From Candidatus Hydrogenedentota bacterium (GTDB taxonomy: Bacteria > Hydrogenedentota > Hydrogenedentia > Hydrogenedentales > JAEUWI01): a stretch of 64,000 nt of DNA. The notes beneath the pieces are model-generated. The model was not told the DNA's origin, searched no databases, and saw only the letters and a program-made list of their open reading frames with translations. Each line of letters opens with the position of its first letter. The stretch's first letter is position 1. A program made the translations under genes and the position numbers. Where the stretch lies: the NCBI GenBank assembly GCA_016791475.1, contig JAEUWI010000016.1:62001-126000 (forward strand). Reading direction: 5' to 3'. This document shows, in pieces, positions 43,714 through 52,640 of this stretch.

Positions 43714-44801
43714 ACGCAACCACCCTTAGCCCCGGTGCGCTTGCGCTGGTAATTGCCTTGGGCATGGCTCTTCTCGCCGCGCTCTGGTGGACCCTGGCCT
43801 GGCTCGAGAATCGCCGCGGCGACCGGCTGGCCCAATTCGCGGAGCATGCGCTGCTGGAGCGTCTCGCAACGGGCCATGTCCCAGGATTGCGCAGGCCGCT
43901 GAATCTGTTGGTGATCGCCGGCGCCGCCTGCCTGTTGCTTGCCATCGCTCAGCCGCGCTGGGGCGGAAGTGATGCTGGAACGCGACGGGGCAGCCGGGAG
44001 ATCCTGGTGCTGCTGGACACGTCCGAGAGCATGAACGCGGTAAATCCCGCACCGAGCCGTCTGGCCCGGGCCCAGTCCAAGATCACCGCGCTCCTGGAGG
44101 CCTGTTCCGGCGATCGATTCGGACTGATCGCATTTTCCGGTGCGGCCGTGCTCCAGTGCCCCTTTACGCGCGACCACGCCTATTTCAAGACCGTTCTCCA
44201 GTCGGTGAACACCGATACGCTCACGGAGGAAGGTACCGATATCGCCTCCGCACTGGAGGAGGCCGAAGACCTTTTCAACGACGAGCGGGGCCGGGGCAGC
44301 GGCGCGGCGCGGGATGATCGCATGATACTTCTCATCAGCGATGGCGAGTCGTCGCAGAACGAGGCCGTCGCGGTGGCGGGGCGCCTGGCGTCCTTCAGCC
44401 GGATCGCCGTATTGGGGATCGGCGATCCCGGCGGTGCGGAAGTGGTGCTGCCCCAATGGATGGCGCGGGCCCAGTCGGCGCCGGTGCGCGAAGTTACCCA
44501 CTGGTCCGCGTTAAACGAAGACGCGCTGAGTTCCATCGCGCTGGCGGGCGGCGGGTTCTATGTGCGCAGCACGCTGAGCGGCGATGATCTGGACGTGATA
44601 CTGGGGGAGATGGCCGCCCTCGAGGGCATTGTGGGGTCGGAGGCTGGGCGTCCCCGGGAAGTGAACCGCTATCGCTGGCCCCTGGCGTTTGCGTTGTTCT
44701 TTTTCGCCGCCGAGGGTTTCTGGCTTGTCTGGATGCCGCGCGCAGTCCGACGCGCCGCGAAGGCGAAATCCAGCGGGGAGACCGTGCATGCGCTGGTGTA
44801 G
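43710..44801 (+). CDS. batB: vWA-domain membrane protein (BatB-like)
   Basis: 363 residues. N-terminal helix, then the vWA domain with MIDAS DTSESM near residue 109, the Thr in TEEGTDIASALEEA, the Asp in ISDGESSQNEA, and a C-terminal helix (FALFFFAAEGFWLVW). BatB pairs with BatA. The next gene starts 14 bases before this stop, so translation is tightly coupled. Confidence 0.88.
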   Translation: MNATTLSPGALALVIALGMALLAALWWTLAWLENRRGDRLAQFAEHALLERLATGHVPGLRRPLNLLVIAGAACLLLAIAQPRWGGSDAGTRRGSREILVLLDTSESMNAVNPAPSRLARAQSKITALLEACSGDRFGLIAFSGAAVLQCPFTRDHAYFKTVLQSVNTDTLTEEGTDIASALEEAEDLFNDERGRGSGAARDDRMILLISDGESSQNEAVAVAGRLASFSRIAVLGIGDPGGAEVVLPQWMARAQSAPVREVTHWSALNEDALSSIALAGGGFYVRSTLSGDDLDVILGEMAALEGIVGSEAGRPREVNRYRWPLAFALFFFAAEGFWLVWMPRAVRRAAKAKSSGETVHALV

Positions 44802-45459
44802 CGTAATACTTCCGGCCCTCTGCCTGTTGACGGCCTGCTCGGGGGCGTTGGACGAATCGCTCTCGCGGGGCGCGTCGCTCCAGCGTACCGGGCAACCGGC
44901 CGAGGCCTTGCGCAGCTTCCGTGAAGCCCGGGTGGAGCATCCGGAAGCCGTGGACCTCATTTTCGCCATGGCCGGGGCTGAAGCCGCGCTGGGTGAGCAG
45001 GTTCTGGCGTCTCGGGCGCTCGACGAGGCGACGGAGCGATTTGAATCCGCCGCCCGGACCTTCGGGCGATGCGGCGCCGATGAACGGCTCGCCGAGAGCG
45101 CCGCATACAACGCGGCGACATGTTTGCTTTACGTGGACCGAGTGCTGGAGGAGAAAAGAGACTACGACGGGCGCGTGGAGAACTTGAAGCGCGCCGTGGA
45201 GGCGCTCTCCGCCGTGACCGAGGCCTGGCCGGACAACGCGCGGGCCGCAAAGAGCCTCGACTATGCGCGGTACCGGCTTGCACTTCTGCTTCAGACCCCG
45301 CCGTCTCCCGAGGAGGAAGACAAGGAAGGTCCGGAGGATGGCAACGAGCCGGTCAGTGAGGTGGCGGGCGCGACGACGCAGATCCCCGGGGCCACCGTAG
45401 ACGTGGTGGACGGTGCAATGGTCGTATTGCGCGTGGAACGAGGGCAGGACGCGCCATGA
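44788..45459 (+). CDS. TPR-type lipoprotein of the Bat operon (BatC-like, N-terminal part)
   Basis: 223 residues; the start overlaps the batB stop, with GGGGAG eight bases upstream. Lipoprotein signal peptide MRWCSVILPALCLLTAC. Residues ~35-170 are Ala-rich helix pairs of TPR type (QPAEALRSFREARVEHPEAVDLIFAMAGAEAAL). An acidic segment follows (PPSPEEEDKEGPEDGNEP), then a short strand region. BatC proteins are TPR proteins located between batB and batD, so the position fits. It is shorter than I would expect for a complete BatC; see the next gene. Confidence 0.65.
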   Translation: MRWCSVILPALCLLTACSGALDESLSRGASLQRTGQPAEALRSFREARVEHPEAVDLIFAMAGAEAALGEQVLASRALDEATERFESAARTFGRCGADERLAESAAYNAATCLLYVDRVLEEKRDYDGRVENLKRAVEALSAVTEAWPDNARAAKSLDYARYRLALLLQTPPSPEEEDKEGPEDGNEPVSEVAGATTQIPGATVDVVDGAMVVLRVERGQDAP

Positions 45460-46274
45460 GAGGTATGCACTTGCTTCTGGCGATGCTGACCCTCCTTGGT
45501 CAGGACGATACCACAGAGACGGCGTCGCCGGAAACGGTCCGCGTGCTTGCCATTGAGGCGCGCCAGGTGGATGGGGCGCCCCGGCATCTGGATGCGTCGC
45601 TGTCGGGACTTGGAGAACTGCTGGAGAAGGTGCCGGGCAATCAGTTCACCGAGAAGAGCTACATTGAACTGGAGGCCCACTTCGGACAGGAGACCGTGGC
45701 GGACCTGGGCGGAGGTTATGCGTTTGGGTTTACCGCGTCCGACGTGACGGAACTGGGCGAGATTGAATTTGCGTGCCACATCGACCTGACGGAGGGCGAC
45801 CGCACGGTGGAGGCGCTCCGTGTCACGGGGAAGGCCGTGCGCGGTCAGGGGGCGGTGTTTCGCGGTTTGACCTTGCCTCAAGGGGAATTGGTGGTGGTTA
45901 TGAGCATCGCGCGGGCGGACGATCCGCCCGGGCGTGGCGGCAGCGGCGGCAGCGGACAGGAGCGTGGCGGGGCCGAGGGGGGCGGCGCCGGTTCGCCGGG
46001 TGAAGAGGGAGCGGGCGATGGGGATACGAAAGCGCCGGAAGAGCGGCCTTCCCCGCTCCCCGAATTGCCGTCGCGGCAGCTTCAGGTTGAAGCGGAGCCT
46101 TTGGAGGAGACCACGGAGCGGGGTGGGACCGTTGGTGTTGGCGACGCCGCCCCGCCGCCGGATATGGCCGCGATCGAAGGGATTCTGCGTGCGCTGGAAG
46201 AGCAGGACATGGCGGAGCAGAAGAACGCCCGCGGTCGGCGCTTTGAAGTAAAGATGAGAGGAGACTGGTGGTGA
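45456..46274 (+). CDS. Secreted protein of the Bat operon with low-complexity linker and RGDWW end
   Basis: 272 residues, overlapping the previous stop (ATGA). Short signal peptide, then a ~140-residue beta-rich domain (VADLGGGYAFGFTASDVTELGEIEFACHIDL). Next is a ~70-residue Gly/Ser/Glu/Pro-rich linker, and last a helix MAAIEGILRALEEQDMAEQK leading to RGDWW. That tail resembles the C-terminus I recall for BatC proteins (LL-AL---E then KDW). It may therefore carry the part missing from the preceding TPR lipoprotein. Function otherwise unknown. Confidence 0.55.
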   Translation: MRGMHLLLAMLTLLGQDDTTETASPETVRVLAIEARQVDGAPRHLDASLSGLGELLEKVPGNQFTEKSYIELEAHFGQETVADLGGGYAFGFTASDVTELGEIEFACHIDLTEGDRTVEALRVTGKAVRGQGAVFRGLTLPQGELVVVMSIARADDPPGRGGSGGSGQERGGAEGGGAGSPGEEGAGDGDTKAPEERPSPLPELPSRQLQVEAEPLEETTERGGTVGVGDAAPPPDMAAIEGILRALEEQDMAEQKNARGRRFEVKMRGDWW

Positions 46275-47695
46275 ATCTGGTCCGATGGATAGGCATCACC
46301 GCACTTTGGTTCGTTGCTTTTCCGGCACCGGCGGATACCCCGCAGGCCGCCCGGTCGACTCCCGCGACCCTGGAACAGGCGGTTCAGATTACCAGTAGCA
46401 TTGATCGGGGCGAGGTCTACCTTGGCGAAGCCCTCAACCTGACCCTTGAATACCGGGAACTGAGCGTGCGCGGTCTCAGGGTTCAGCAATTGTACCGCAG
46501 CGGCAACATCGAGCTGCCCTCCATGGAGGGCTTTTATGCCGGCTCACTTGTGACCGAGAAAGACAATATCGTGATCGATGGCGCGCTCTACGCCGTGACG
46601 CGTCACCGCCAGCGAATCTATCCCGCGGTCGCCGGCGAACTTCAGATCGGGCCTTGGCGGTGGCAGGGGACGGTACGGGGTCATACGGCGACGGGCAATC
46701 CTTCCATGGAGCTCGACCTGCATACGCCCGCGATCACGGTTCGTGTGCAGCCACTGCCGGCTCCTCCCTCGACGTTTCGCGGGGCGGTGGGCGAGTTCAC
46801 CATCGCGCAGGCCCTGCCCGTATCCGAATTGATCCAGGGTGTACCAGTGACGCTGGTGCTGACTGTGGCGGGTTCGGGCAACCCGGGAACCCTTGAGGCG
46901 CCCGTGGTCCCCGAGGCCCCGTGGTTCTCCGTCGAGGACCAAAGGGAAGAACGCGCACCCACGCCCGAGTCGCCCACCGGGCAGTTTTCCAAGCAATTCA
47001 GCTATTCCCTGATGCCTCTCAAGGCCGGCAGTTTCAATGTGCCCGCTGTATCACTCACGTACTTCTCACCGGCGACCCGGCAGTACAAGAGCATCCGCAC
47101 GGCACCCGTTTCGGTGAGCGTGAAGGCATCAGGTCCCGCGGAGTCGCTCGTGGTTGTCGGCGGCCGTGCCGACGGAACCGGCGCACCGGCGTTGATGGAA
47201 AACGGTCGCTTCGCCCTGGCGGACGAAGCCTTTGATTTGACGATCATACAAGACTCCCCAGGGCTCTGGATCGTGCTGGTTTCTCTGCCTCCCATCGTGT
47301 GGCTGTGCCTGATGCTGAAAGAAGGGCGGTGGAGGCGGGCCAGGGTGTGGCGCTGGTCCCGCCACCGCCGGGGGCATCTTTCCGCCCAGTTCCAGGCCCT
47401 GGCGGCCCATCCGGAGCCGGTGGAGGCGCTGAATGGGCTCTTGAACGGCGCGCTACATCGGGGGCTGGCGGCCGGACACGCGGGGCGGGCCCTCGGGGAA
47501 GTCCGCAGCGACCTGGAGGACCTGCTTGCGCCGGGGGACGTCACCACCATCGTCCGGGCGATCGAGGCCTGCCGTGACCATCGCTATGGCAAAGAAGCCC
47601 TGGCGCTTGAGGATCTTGAACGGGTGATCGAGGGATTGGCGGAAGCACTGGAGGCCCTGCAGGACGCGTCGCGTGAAACGGGGGCAAAGCCATGA
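46268..47695 (+). CDS. batD: BatD-like oxygen-tolerance protein
   Basis: 475 residues from GTG 46268 (a second GTG one codon on is possible); overlaps the previous stop. N-terminal signal peptide, then two immunoglobulin-like regions rich in beta strands (VQITSSIDRGEVYLGEALNLTLEY, LIQGVPVTLVLTVAGSGNPGTLEAP), the BatD signature of repeated 'PxxxLT'. One membrane helix (LWIVLVSLPPIVWLCLMLK) near residue 340 is followed by a cytoplasmic helical tail. It acts in the envelope with BatA/B and BatE. Confidence 0.82.
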   Translation: MVNLVRWIGITALWFVAFPAPADTPQAARSTPATLEQAVQITSSIDRGEVYLGEALNLTLEYRELSVRGLRVQQLYRSGNIELPSMEGFYAGSLVTEKDNIVIDGALYAVTRHRQRIYPAVAGELQIGPWRWQGTVRGHTATGNPSMELDLHTPAITVRVQPLPAPPSTFRGAVGEFTIAQALPVSELIQGVPVTLVLTVAGSGNPGTLEAPVVPEAPWFSVEDQREERAPTPESPTGQFSKQFSYSLMPLKAGSFNVPAVSLTYFSPATRQYKSIRTAPVSVSVKASGPAESLVVVGGRADGTGAPALMENGRFALADEAFDLTIIQDSPGLWIVLVSLPPIVWLCLMLKEGRWRRARVWRWSRHRRGHLSAQFQALAAHPEPVEALNGLLNGALHRGLAAGHAGRALGEVRSDLEDLLAPGDVTTIVRAIEACRDHRYGKEALALEDLERVIEGLAEALEALQDASRETGAKP

Positions 47696-48453
47696 CGATG
47701 CTGTGTGTGGTGCTGCTATCCTTTGGCGCCGACGCCTACGAAGATTTTCGGGCGCGGGGCGACGCGGCCTACATGGGGGGAGATTTCGCCACCGCGATCT
47801 CGGCCTACGAGACCCTGGCCGATTCGGGCGTCGGCAACCCGGAGCTCTATTTCAATCTGGGCAATGCCTATTACCATGGGGGCGATCTTGGCAGGGCCGT
47901 GCTGAATTACGAGCGGGCAGCGAGCCTCGGCCCCGAGTTTTCGCCCGCCCGCCGAAATCTCGAGCGGGTCATACAGGAGACGGCAAACAAGCGTTCGCGC
48001 CCCGACGGCTTTTCACTGGCGGGGCTTGGCCCTTCGCGTCTGCCGGGTCTGTCGCAGGCCGCGCTGCGCAAGGGTCTTCTGGCAATCTGGTGGTTGATGT
48101 GGAGTATACTTATCGTTAGAACTCGAAAATCATCCACATCCCGCACCGCGTCCGCCGCGTTCTGGATTGTTACCACCCTCTGCGTGGCGGGTTGGGCCAT
48201 TCCTGGCCCACCGATCCAGTCCGCCGTGGTCGTCTCGGAGGAAGCCCCCATGCGCTATGGTCCCGATGCGTCCGACGCGGTACGCGCCACACTGGCGGCG
48301 GGGGACCGGGTGCTGATCGATCAAGTGTATGGCTCCTGGGCGCGGGTAGAAATCGCCTCGGGCGAACGCGGCTGGCTGGACCGGGGCGCGCTGGCCCTGG
48401 CCGGTCCGCCCTTTTCCAGGTCGGAAACGGAGAGAGAGCAACCACCTCAGTGA
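47692..48453 (+). CDS. batE: BatE-like TPR and SH3-domain membrane protein
   Basis: 253 residues; overlaps the batD stop. TPR units in residues ~15-100 (AYMGGDFATAISAYETLADSG, NPELYFNLGNAYYHGGDLGRAV), two membrane helices around 130-165, then an SH3-like region (VLIDQVYGSWARVEIASGERGWLD). This domain order is that of BatE. It ends by GTGA overlap with glnD, so the operon runs on. Confidence 0.78.
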   Translation: MTMLCVVLLSFGADAYEDFRARGDAAYMGGDFATAISAYETLADSGVGNPELYFNLGNAYYHGGDLGRAVLNYERAASLGPEFSPARRNLERVIQETANKRSRPDGFSLAGLGPSRLPGLSQAALRKGLLAIWWLMWSILIVRTRKSSTSRTASAAFWIVTTLCVAGWAIPGPPIQSAVVVSEEAPMRYGPDASDAVRATLAAGDRVLIDQVYGSWARVEIASGERGWLDRGALALAGPPFSRSETEREQPPQ

Positions 48454-51137
48454 ATTTTACATCGGCATTATCATTTTCCGAGCTCGTCCGCGCGGCCGAG
48501 CACGATCCCGCCGCCTATCACGCCGTCGACAAGCGCGCGCGTCTGCGTACGATTCAGACCCATTACCGGGACGAGTTCGAGCGAATCCGCGGGCAGCATC
48601 GCGAGGGGGCCTCCGGCCGGAACATCATCACCCAGTTGACGGCGCTGGCCGACTTTCTGGTGCGCGGTATCGTGCGCTTTGGCCTGAGCGAAGTGAAGGG
48701 GGGGGACAAGCTTCGGGGTCGCATCGCCGTGTGCGCGCTGGGCGGTTATGGCCGGGGCGAGTTGAATCCCCGTTCCGATATTGACCTGTGCCTGATTTAC
48801 GCGGGGCGTCTGGATAAGTCGGTGCAGCAGTTAAACGAGTATCTCGTGCCCATGTTCTGGGATGTTGGCTTCAAGATGGGCTACGTGATGCAGGAAGTGG
48901 GCGACGCGGTCAACCTGGCGGGATCCGATCTGGAGGTGCTCACGAGCTACATGCACGCGCGCTTGCTCTTTGGCGATCCGGGGCTATTCGCCAAGCTGGA
49001 GAAGGGCGTGCTTAAGGTGCAGGAGCGGCAGAAGTCTGAACTTCTTGCGCACCTCCGCAAGCGGGTGCGGCGTGCCGGTCGCGGCACGGGCGCGCCCGAT
49101 CTGTACGATCCCGAGCCGGACATCAAAGACAACGTGGGCGGCCTGCGCGATTTTCACGTGGCGACCTGGATCATCCGGCTTGATCGGGGCGCCCTCACGC
49201 TGGATGATCTGGAGAAGCTGGGTGAATTGATGCCGGAAGACAACCTCCATTTCCAGGAGGGGCTCGATTTCATCTGGCGCATCCGGAACGAGCTGCACTT
49301 CCACAGTGGCAAGGCCGACAACAAACTCAACTTTGACCTCCAGAAGCATGTGGCCAAGGCCTTTGGCTACGGCGAGTCCCGCCAGGCGATCGACCGATTC
49401 ATGCAGGACTACTACACCGCCGCGCGCTCTCTGCGCCAGCTTCTTCAGATCGTCGTGGGCATAACCGTTGTCGCCCCCCCCGAAAGCGGCAAGGCATCCT
49501 CCGAGCGGGGCCACCTGGATGTGGTGGGCGACGAACTGGTCATGCGCGGAAAAGATCATCGGTGGTTTGCGGAGAATCCTCCCCGGCTGATGGAGGCGAT
49601 CTGGGAGTGCGGGCGCCATCGCGTGCCTCTGGCCCACGCCACCCGCGAGATGGTCAAGAAGAACCTCCACCTTGTCGGCGACGCCTTTCGCGAGAGCGAC
49701 CTCGTGCGCCGATTCTTTGTCGCGCTCTGCAGCCGCCCGATTCAGGCGGGCATGGCGCTTCGGCAGGCCTCGGAGACGGGGCTGCTTGGGGCTTACATCC
49801 CCGAGTTTAAGGATGTGGACGGCGTCATTCGCTATGAGGATTTCCACAGCTACCCCGTGGACGAGCACACCCTGCGGGCGGTCGAGGCCCTCGCGGCGAT
49901 TCCGGAGATGACCGGCCCCGTGGGGCGGCTGCTCCAGGTTACCCTTGAGCATATGCGCGAGCCCCATGTCCTCGTGCTTGCCGTGTTGTTTCACGATCTG
50001 GGCAAGGCGGGTGGCGAGGAGCACGTGGAGGAAGGCGCGCGGATCGCGCGGAGCATTTGCGCGCGCATGGGGCTGTCCGAGGAGGACACGGAGCGCATTG
50101 TATTTCTCGTGGAGCATCACATGGTCATGAACCACATTGCCATGTACCGCGACATAGACGACCTGGATATCATCAGCAGCTTCGCCCAGACCATGCGCAC
50201 CGCGGACCGGATGCGCGCACTTTTTGTGCTTTCCTACGCGGACTTGAGCGCCGTCGGCCCGAACGTCTGGACCGAATGGAAGGGGGCGCTGCTGGCCAAG
50301 CTGTATTTGAAGACCGAGCAGATTCTGCTGGGCCGGGCCCAGGTCGGGGACGACTACTGGACCATGCCCAAGGCGCGGGCGGTGGAGGCCGGTGCGCCGG
50401 AGGCCATGAAGGGCGCGGTCACCTCCCACCTGCGGCAACTCGGGGAGCGCTATTTCATCGCCTTTTCTCCAGAGCAAATTGTCGAGCACATGTTGTGCAT
50501 CGAAGAGGCCCGAAGCGCCGGCCTGGCCGTGCGCTGGTTCACCCATGAGGAAACGGGCACCAGCGAAGTGGTCGTCTGCACGCAGAATTGCCACGGACTC
50601 TTCGCCAATATCGCGGGATGTTTTGCGTCCCAATTGATCGACGTGCAGCGTGCCCTGGTATTTACCGGGCCCGATGGCTACGTTGTGGACAGTTTCACCG
50701 TGATCGACGCTACGAACCGGCGTCCCCTTACGGAGCGGCAGATCCAGGCTTTTCGGGAGGTGCTCAAGTCGGTCCTGCTGGATGGCGTTTCCGTCCAGGA
50801 CTTTGTCGCAAAGTCGCGCAACCGCCTTTTTGCGCTGCACCAGTCCCGGGTGCCGGTGAAGACCCGGATCCGTTTCGACAACGCCGCCTCGCGCAGCGAT
50901 ACCGTGGTCGATATTGAAACCGGCGACCGAACCGGCTTACTCTACGACATCGCCCGTGTGTTCGCCGCGAACGGAGTGGACTTCGTCTCTTCCCACGTGG
51001 TGACGGACGCCCGGCAAGTGCGGGACTCGTTTTACGTGCGGCTGGGCGAGGCAAAAATAGAAGATTCCGCGGTGCAGGCGGTCGTCCGTTCCGAACTGGA
51101 AGCGGTCATCCGGCCCCTGGCCGTATCCGATGTTTGA
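48450..51137 (+). CDS. glnD: [Protein-PII] uridylyltransferase / uridylyl-removing enzyme
   Basis: 895 residues from a GTG at 48450 that overlaps the batE stop; matches GlnD length. Nucleotidyltransferase domain with GGYGRGELNPRSDIDL near residue 90, a GlnD-type helical region with DLYDPEPDIKDNVGGLRD, an HD domain with VLFHDLGKAGGEEHVEEGA and HHMVMNH near 515-555, and two C-terminal ACT domains (CTQNCHGLFANIAGCF; ETGDRTGLLYDIARVFAANGVDFVSSHV). It uridylylates PII in low nitrogen and removes UMP in high nitrogen. Both active centres look intact. Coupling to the Bat operon is unusual. Confidence 0.95.
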   Translation: MNFTSALSFSELVRAAEHDPAAYHAVDKRARLRTIQTHYRDEFERIRGQHREGASGRNIITQLTALADFLVRGIVRFGLSEVKGGDKLRGRIAVCALGGYGRGELNPRSDIDLCLIYAGRLDKSVQQLNEYLVPMFWDVGFKMGYVMQEVGDAVNLAGSDLEVLTSYMHARLLFGDPGLFAKLEKGVLKVQERQKSELLAHLRKRVRRAGRGTGAPDLYDPEPDIKDNVGGLRDFHVATWIIRLDRGALTLDDLEKLGELMPEDNLHFQEGLDFIWRIRNELHFHSGKADNKLNFDLQKHVAKAFGYGESRQAIDRFMQDYYTAARSLRQLLQIVVGITVVAPPESGKASSERGHLDVVGDELVMRGKDHRWFAENPPRLMEAIWECGRHRVPLAHATREMVKKNLHLVGDAFRESDLVRRFFVALCSRPIQAGMALRQASETGLLGAYIPEFKDVDGVIRYEDFHSYPVDEHTLRAVEALAAIPEMTGPVGRLLQVTLEHMREPHVLVLAVLFHDLGKAGGEEHVEEGARIARSICARMGLSEEDTERIVFLVEHHMVMNHIAMYRDIDDLDIISSFAQTMRTADRMRALFVLSYADLSAVGPNVWTEWKGALLAKLYLKTEQILLGRAQVGDDYWTMPKARAVEAGAPEAMKGAVTSHLRQLGERYFIAFSPEQIVEHMLCIEEARSAGLAVRWFTHEETGTSEVVVCTQNCHGLFANIAGCFASQLIDVQRALVFTGPDGYVVDSFTVIDATNRRPLTERQIQAFREVLKSVLLDGVSVQDFVAKSRNRLFALHQSRVPVKTRIRFDNAASRSDTVVDIETGDRTGLLYDIARVFAANGVDFVSSHVVTDARQVRDSFYVRLGEAKIEDSAVQAVVRSELEAVIRPLAVSDV

Positions 51138-51149
51138 GGAGAACGACTG

Positions 51150-52553
51150 ATGTTCCGATTGGCCCGGCCCCTCTCGTGGGTGGTGGTGATTGCCATTGCG
51201 CTCATGCCCGCCGGCGCGCGCAGCCCGATCCTGCGCGAGATTGAGGACAGCTTCGTGCGCTTGCATGAGGAGGTCCGGCCCTGTGTCGTCTCGATAGAGG
51301 TGCAGGGCGCGGTGGTGGAAGCGGGCAACCAGGGTCTGGATGAACTGCACCAGTTCTTTGGATTGCCGGTGCCCGAGCAGGACGAAGGCCAGCCGGAGGA
51401 GACGCCCCGCGCAACGGGAAGCGGCTTCATCTACGATTCGGAAGGGCATATCGTCACCAACAATCACGTCATAGCCGATGCCGCGAAGATCGAGGTGCTC
51501 CTGTCCAGCGGCAAGCGCTATGAAGCGAAAGTGGTGGGGACCGATCCCGACACGGATCTGGCGGTTATCAAGATTGAAACCGACGAAGTGCTGACGCTCG
51601 CGCGGCTGGGCGATTCCAGCGCGCTGAAGGTGGGACAATTTGCCATCGCCATGGGGAGTCCCCGCGGCTTCGAAGGCTCCCTCTCATTCGGCCACATCAG
51701 TGCGCTGGGCCGGAACAATCTCTGGGGGCTGCAAGCCCAGGGAATCCGCTTCCAGAACCTGATCCAGACCGATGCGGCGATCAATCTGGGCAACAGCGGC
51801 GGCCCGCTGTGCAATATCGACGGCGAAGTAATCGGCATCAACATGGCCATCATCTGGGGTGCAAACTCCATTGGATTCGCCATCCCCGTCAACGAGGTGA
51901 AGAATATCGTCCCCGATCTGATTGCGGACGGCAAAGTGACCCGTGGATTCCTGGGGGTGCACATCGACGACGCGAAGGGCAGTGTGTCCGAGGTGCTCGG
52001 ACTACCCGACGAGTTCGGCGCGGTGGTGGAGGAGGTCCAACCGGACACACCCGCTTTTCGGGATGGTATCCAGGTGTATGACGTCATCCGCAAGGTGAAT
52101 GGGGAGCCCATCCTGGACGCCGCGGAGCTGATCCGAAAGATTTCCGCGATTCCCCCGGGCGACACCGTGATGATCGAAATCTGGCGCAAGGAAGAGAGCA
52201 TCGAGATACAGACCGTGCTCGAAGAATGGAAGAGCGCTGCGGAGTCGCCGCAACAGGAAGCTCCCGTGCTGGGCATGCAGCTCCAGGAAATTGGGCCGGA
52301 AATCCGAAAGCAGTTGAACCTGCCCGAGACCGAAGGGGGACTGCTGGTGACCGAGGTCAAAGCCGGCAGTCCGGCGGAAGAGGCAGGCCTCGCCGCGGGC
52401 GACCGGATAACGGAAGTTGCCCAGATGCCCGTTTCGTCCGTGGAAGCGTTCCGGCGCCTCGCCGGGGAGCGGGCGGGTTCGGGCAAGTCGATATTGGTAC
52501 GTTACGTCCGGGGCGATGCCTCCCCGGATATCACCGTGATTCGGGTTCCCTGA
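51150..52553 (+). CDS. HtrA/DegP-type periplasmic serine protease with two PDZ domains
   Basis: 467 residues, GAGGAG before the ATG. Signal peptide (SWVVVIAIALMPAGA). Trypsin-like domain with catalytic His106 (VTNNHVIA), Asp136 (PDTDLAV) and Ser216 (GNSGGPL). PDZ1 around residues 265-360 (FLGVHIDDAKGSVSEVL) and PDZ2 around 370-467 (VTEVKAGSPAEEAGLAAGD). It degrades or refolds damaged periplasmic proteins. Twelve bases after glnD, so probably the last gene of the Bat-glnD transcript, linking envelope quality control to that operon. Confidence 0.92.
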   Translation: MFRLARPLSWVVVIAIALMPAGARSPILREIEDSFVRLHEEVRPCVVSIEVQGAVVEAGNQGLDELHQFFGLPVPEQDEGQPEETPRATGSGFIYDSEGHIVTNNHVIADAAKIEVLLSSGKRYEAKVVGTDPDTDLAVIKIETDEVLTLARLGDSSALKVGQFAIAMGSPRGFEGSLSFGHISALGRNNLWGLQAQGIRFQNLIQTDAAINLGNSGGPLCNIDGEVIGINMAIIWGANSIGFAIPVNEVKNIVPDLIADGKVTRGFLGVHIDDAKGSVSEVLGLPDEFGAVVEEVQPDTPAFRDGIQVYDVIRKVNGEPILDAAELIRKISAIPPGDTVMIEIWRKEESIEIQTVLEEWKSAAESPQQEAPVLGMQLQEIGPEIRKQLNLPETEGGLLVTEVKAGSPAEEAGLAAGDRITEVAQMPVSSVEAFRRLAGERAGSGKSILVRYVRGDASPDITVIRVP

Positions 52554-52640
52554 CCCACCCCCGATTTGGACGTAGCCGACGTTGGGAACCCGTCGGCAGC
52601 GTAGAACGCCCCCTAGCGCGGGCATCGGAGCATTGGAAAC

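Noticed and set aside
48984-50840. Minus-strand open frame (618 codons) opposite glnD
   Set aside because: glnD is unambiguous; the reverse frame is low in hydrophobic structure and lacks any motif.
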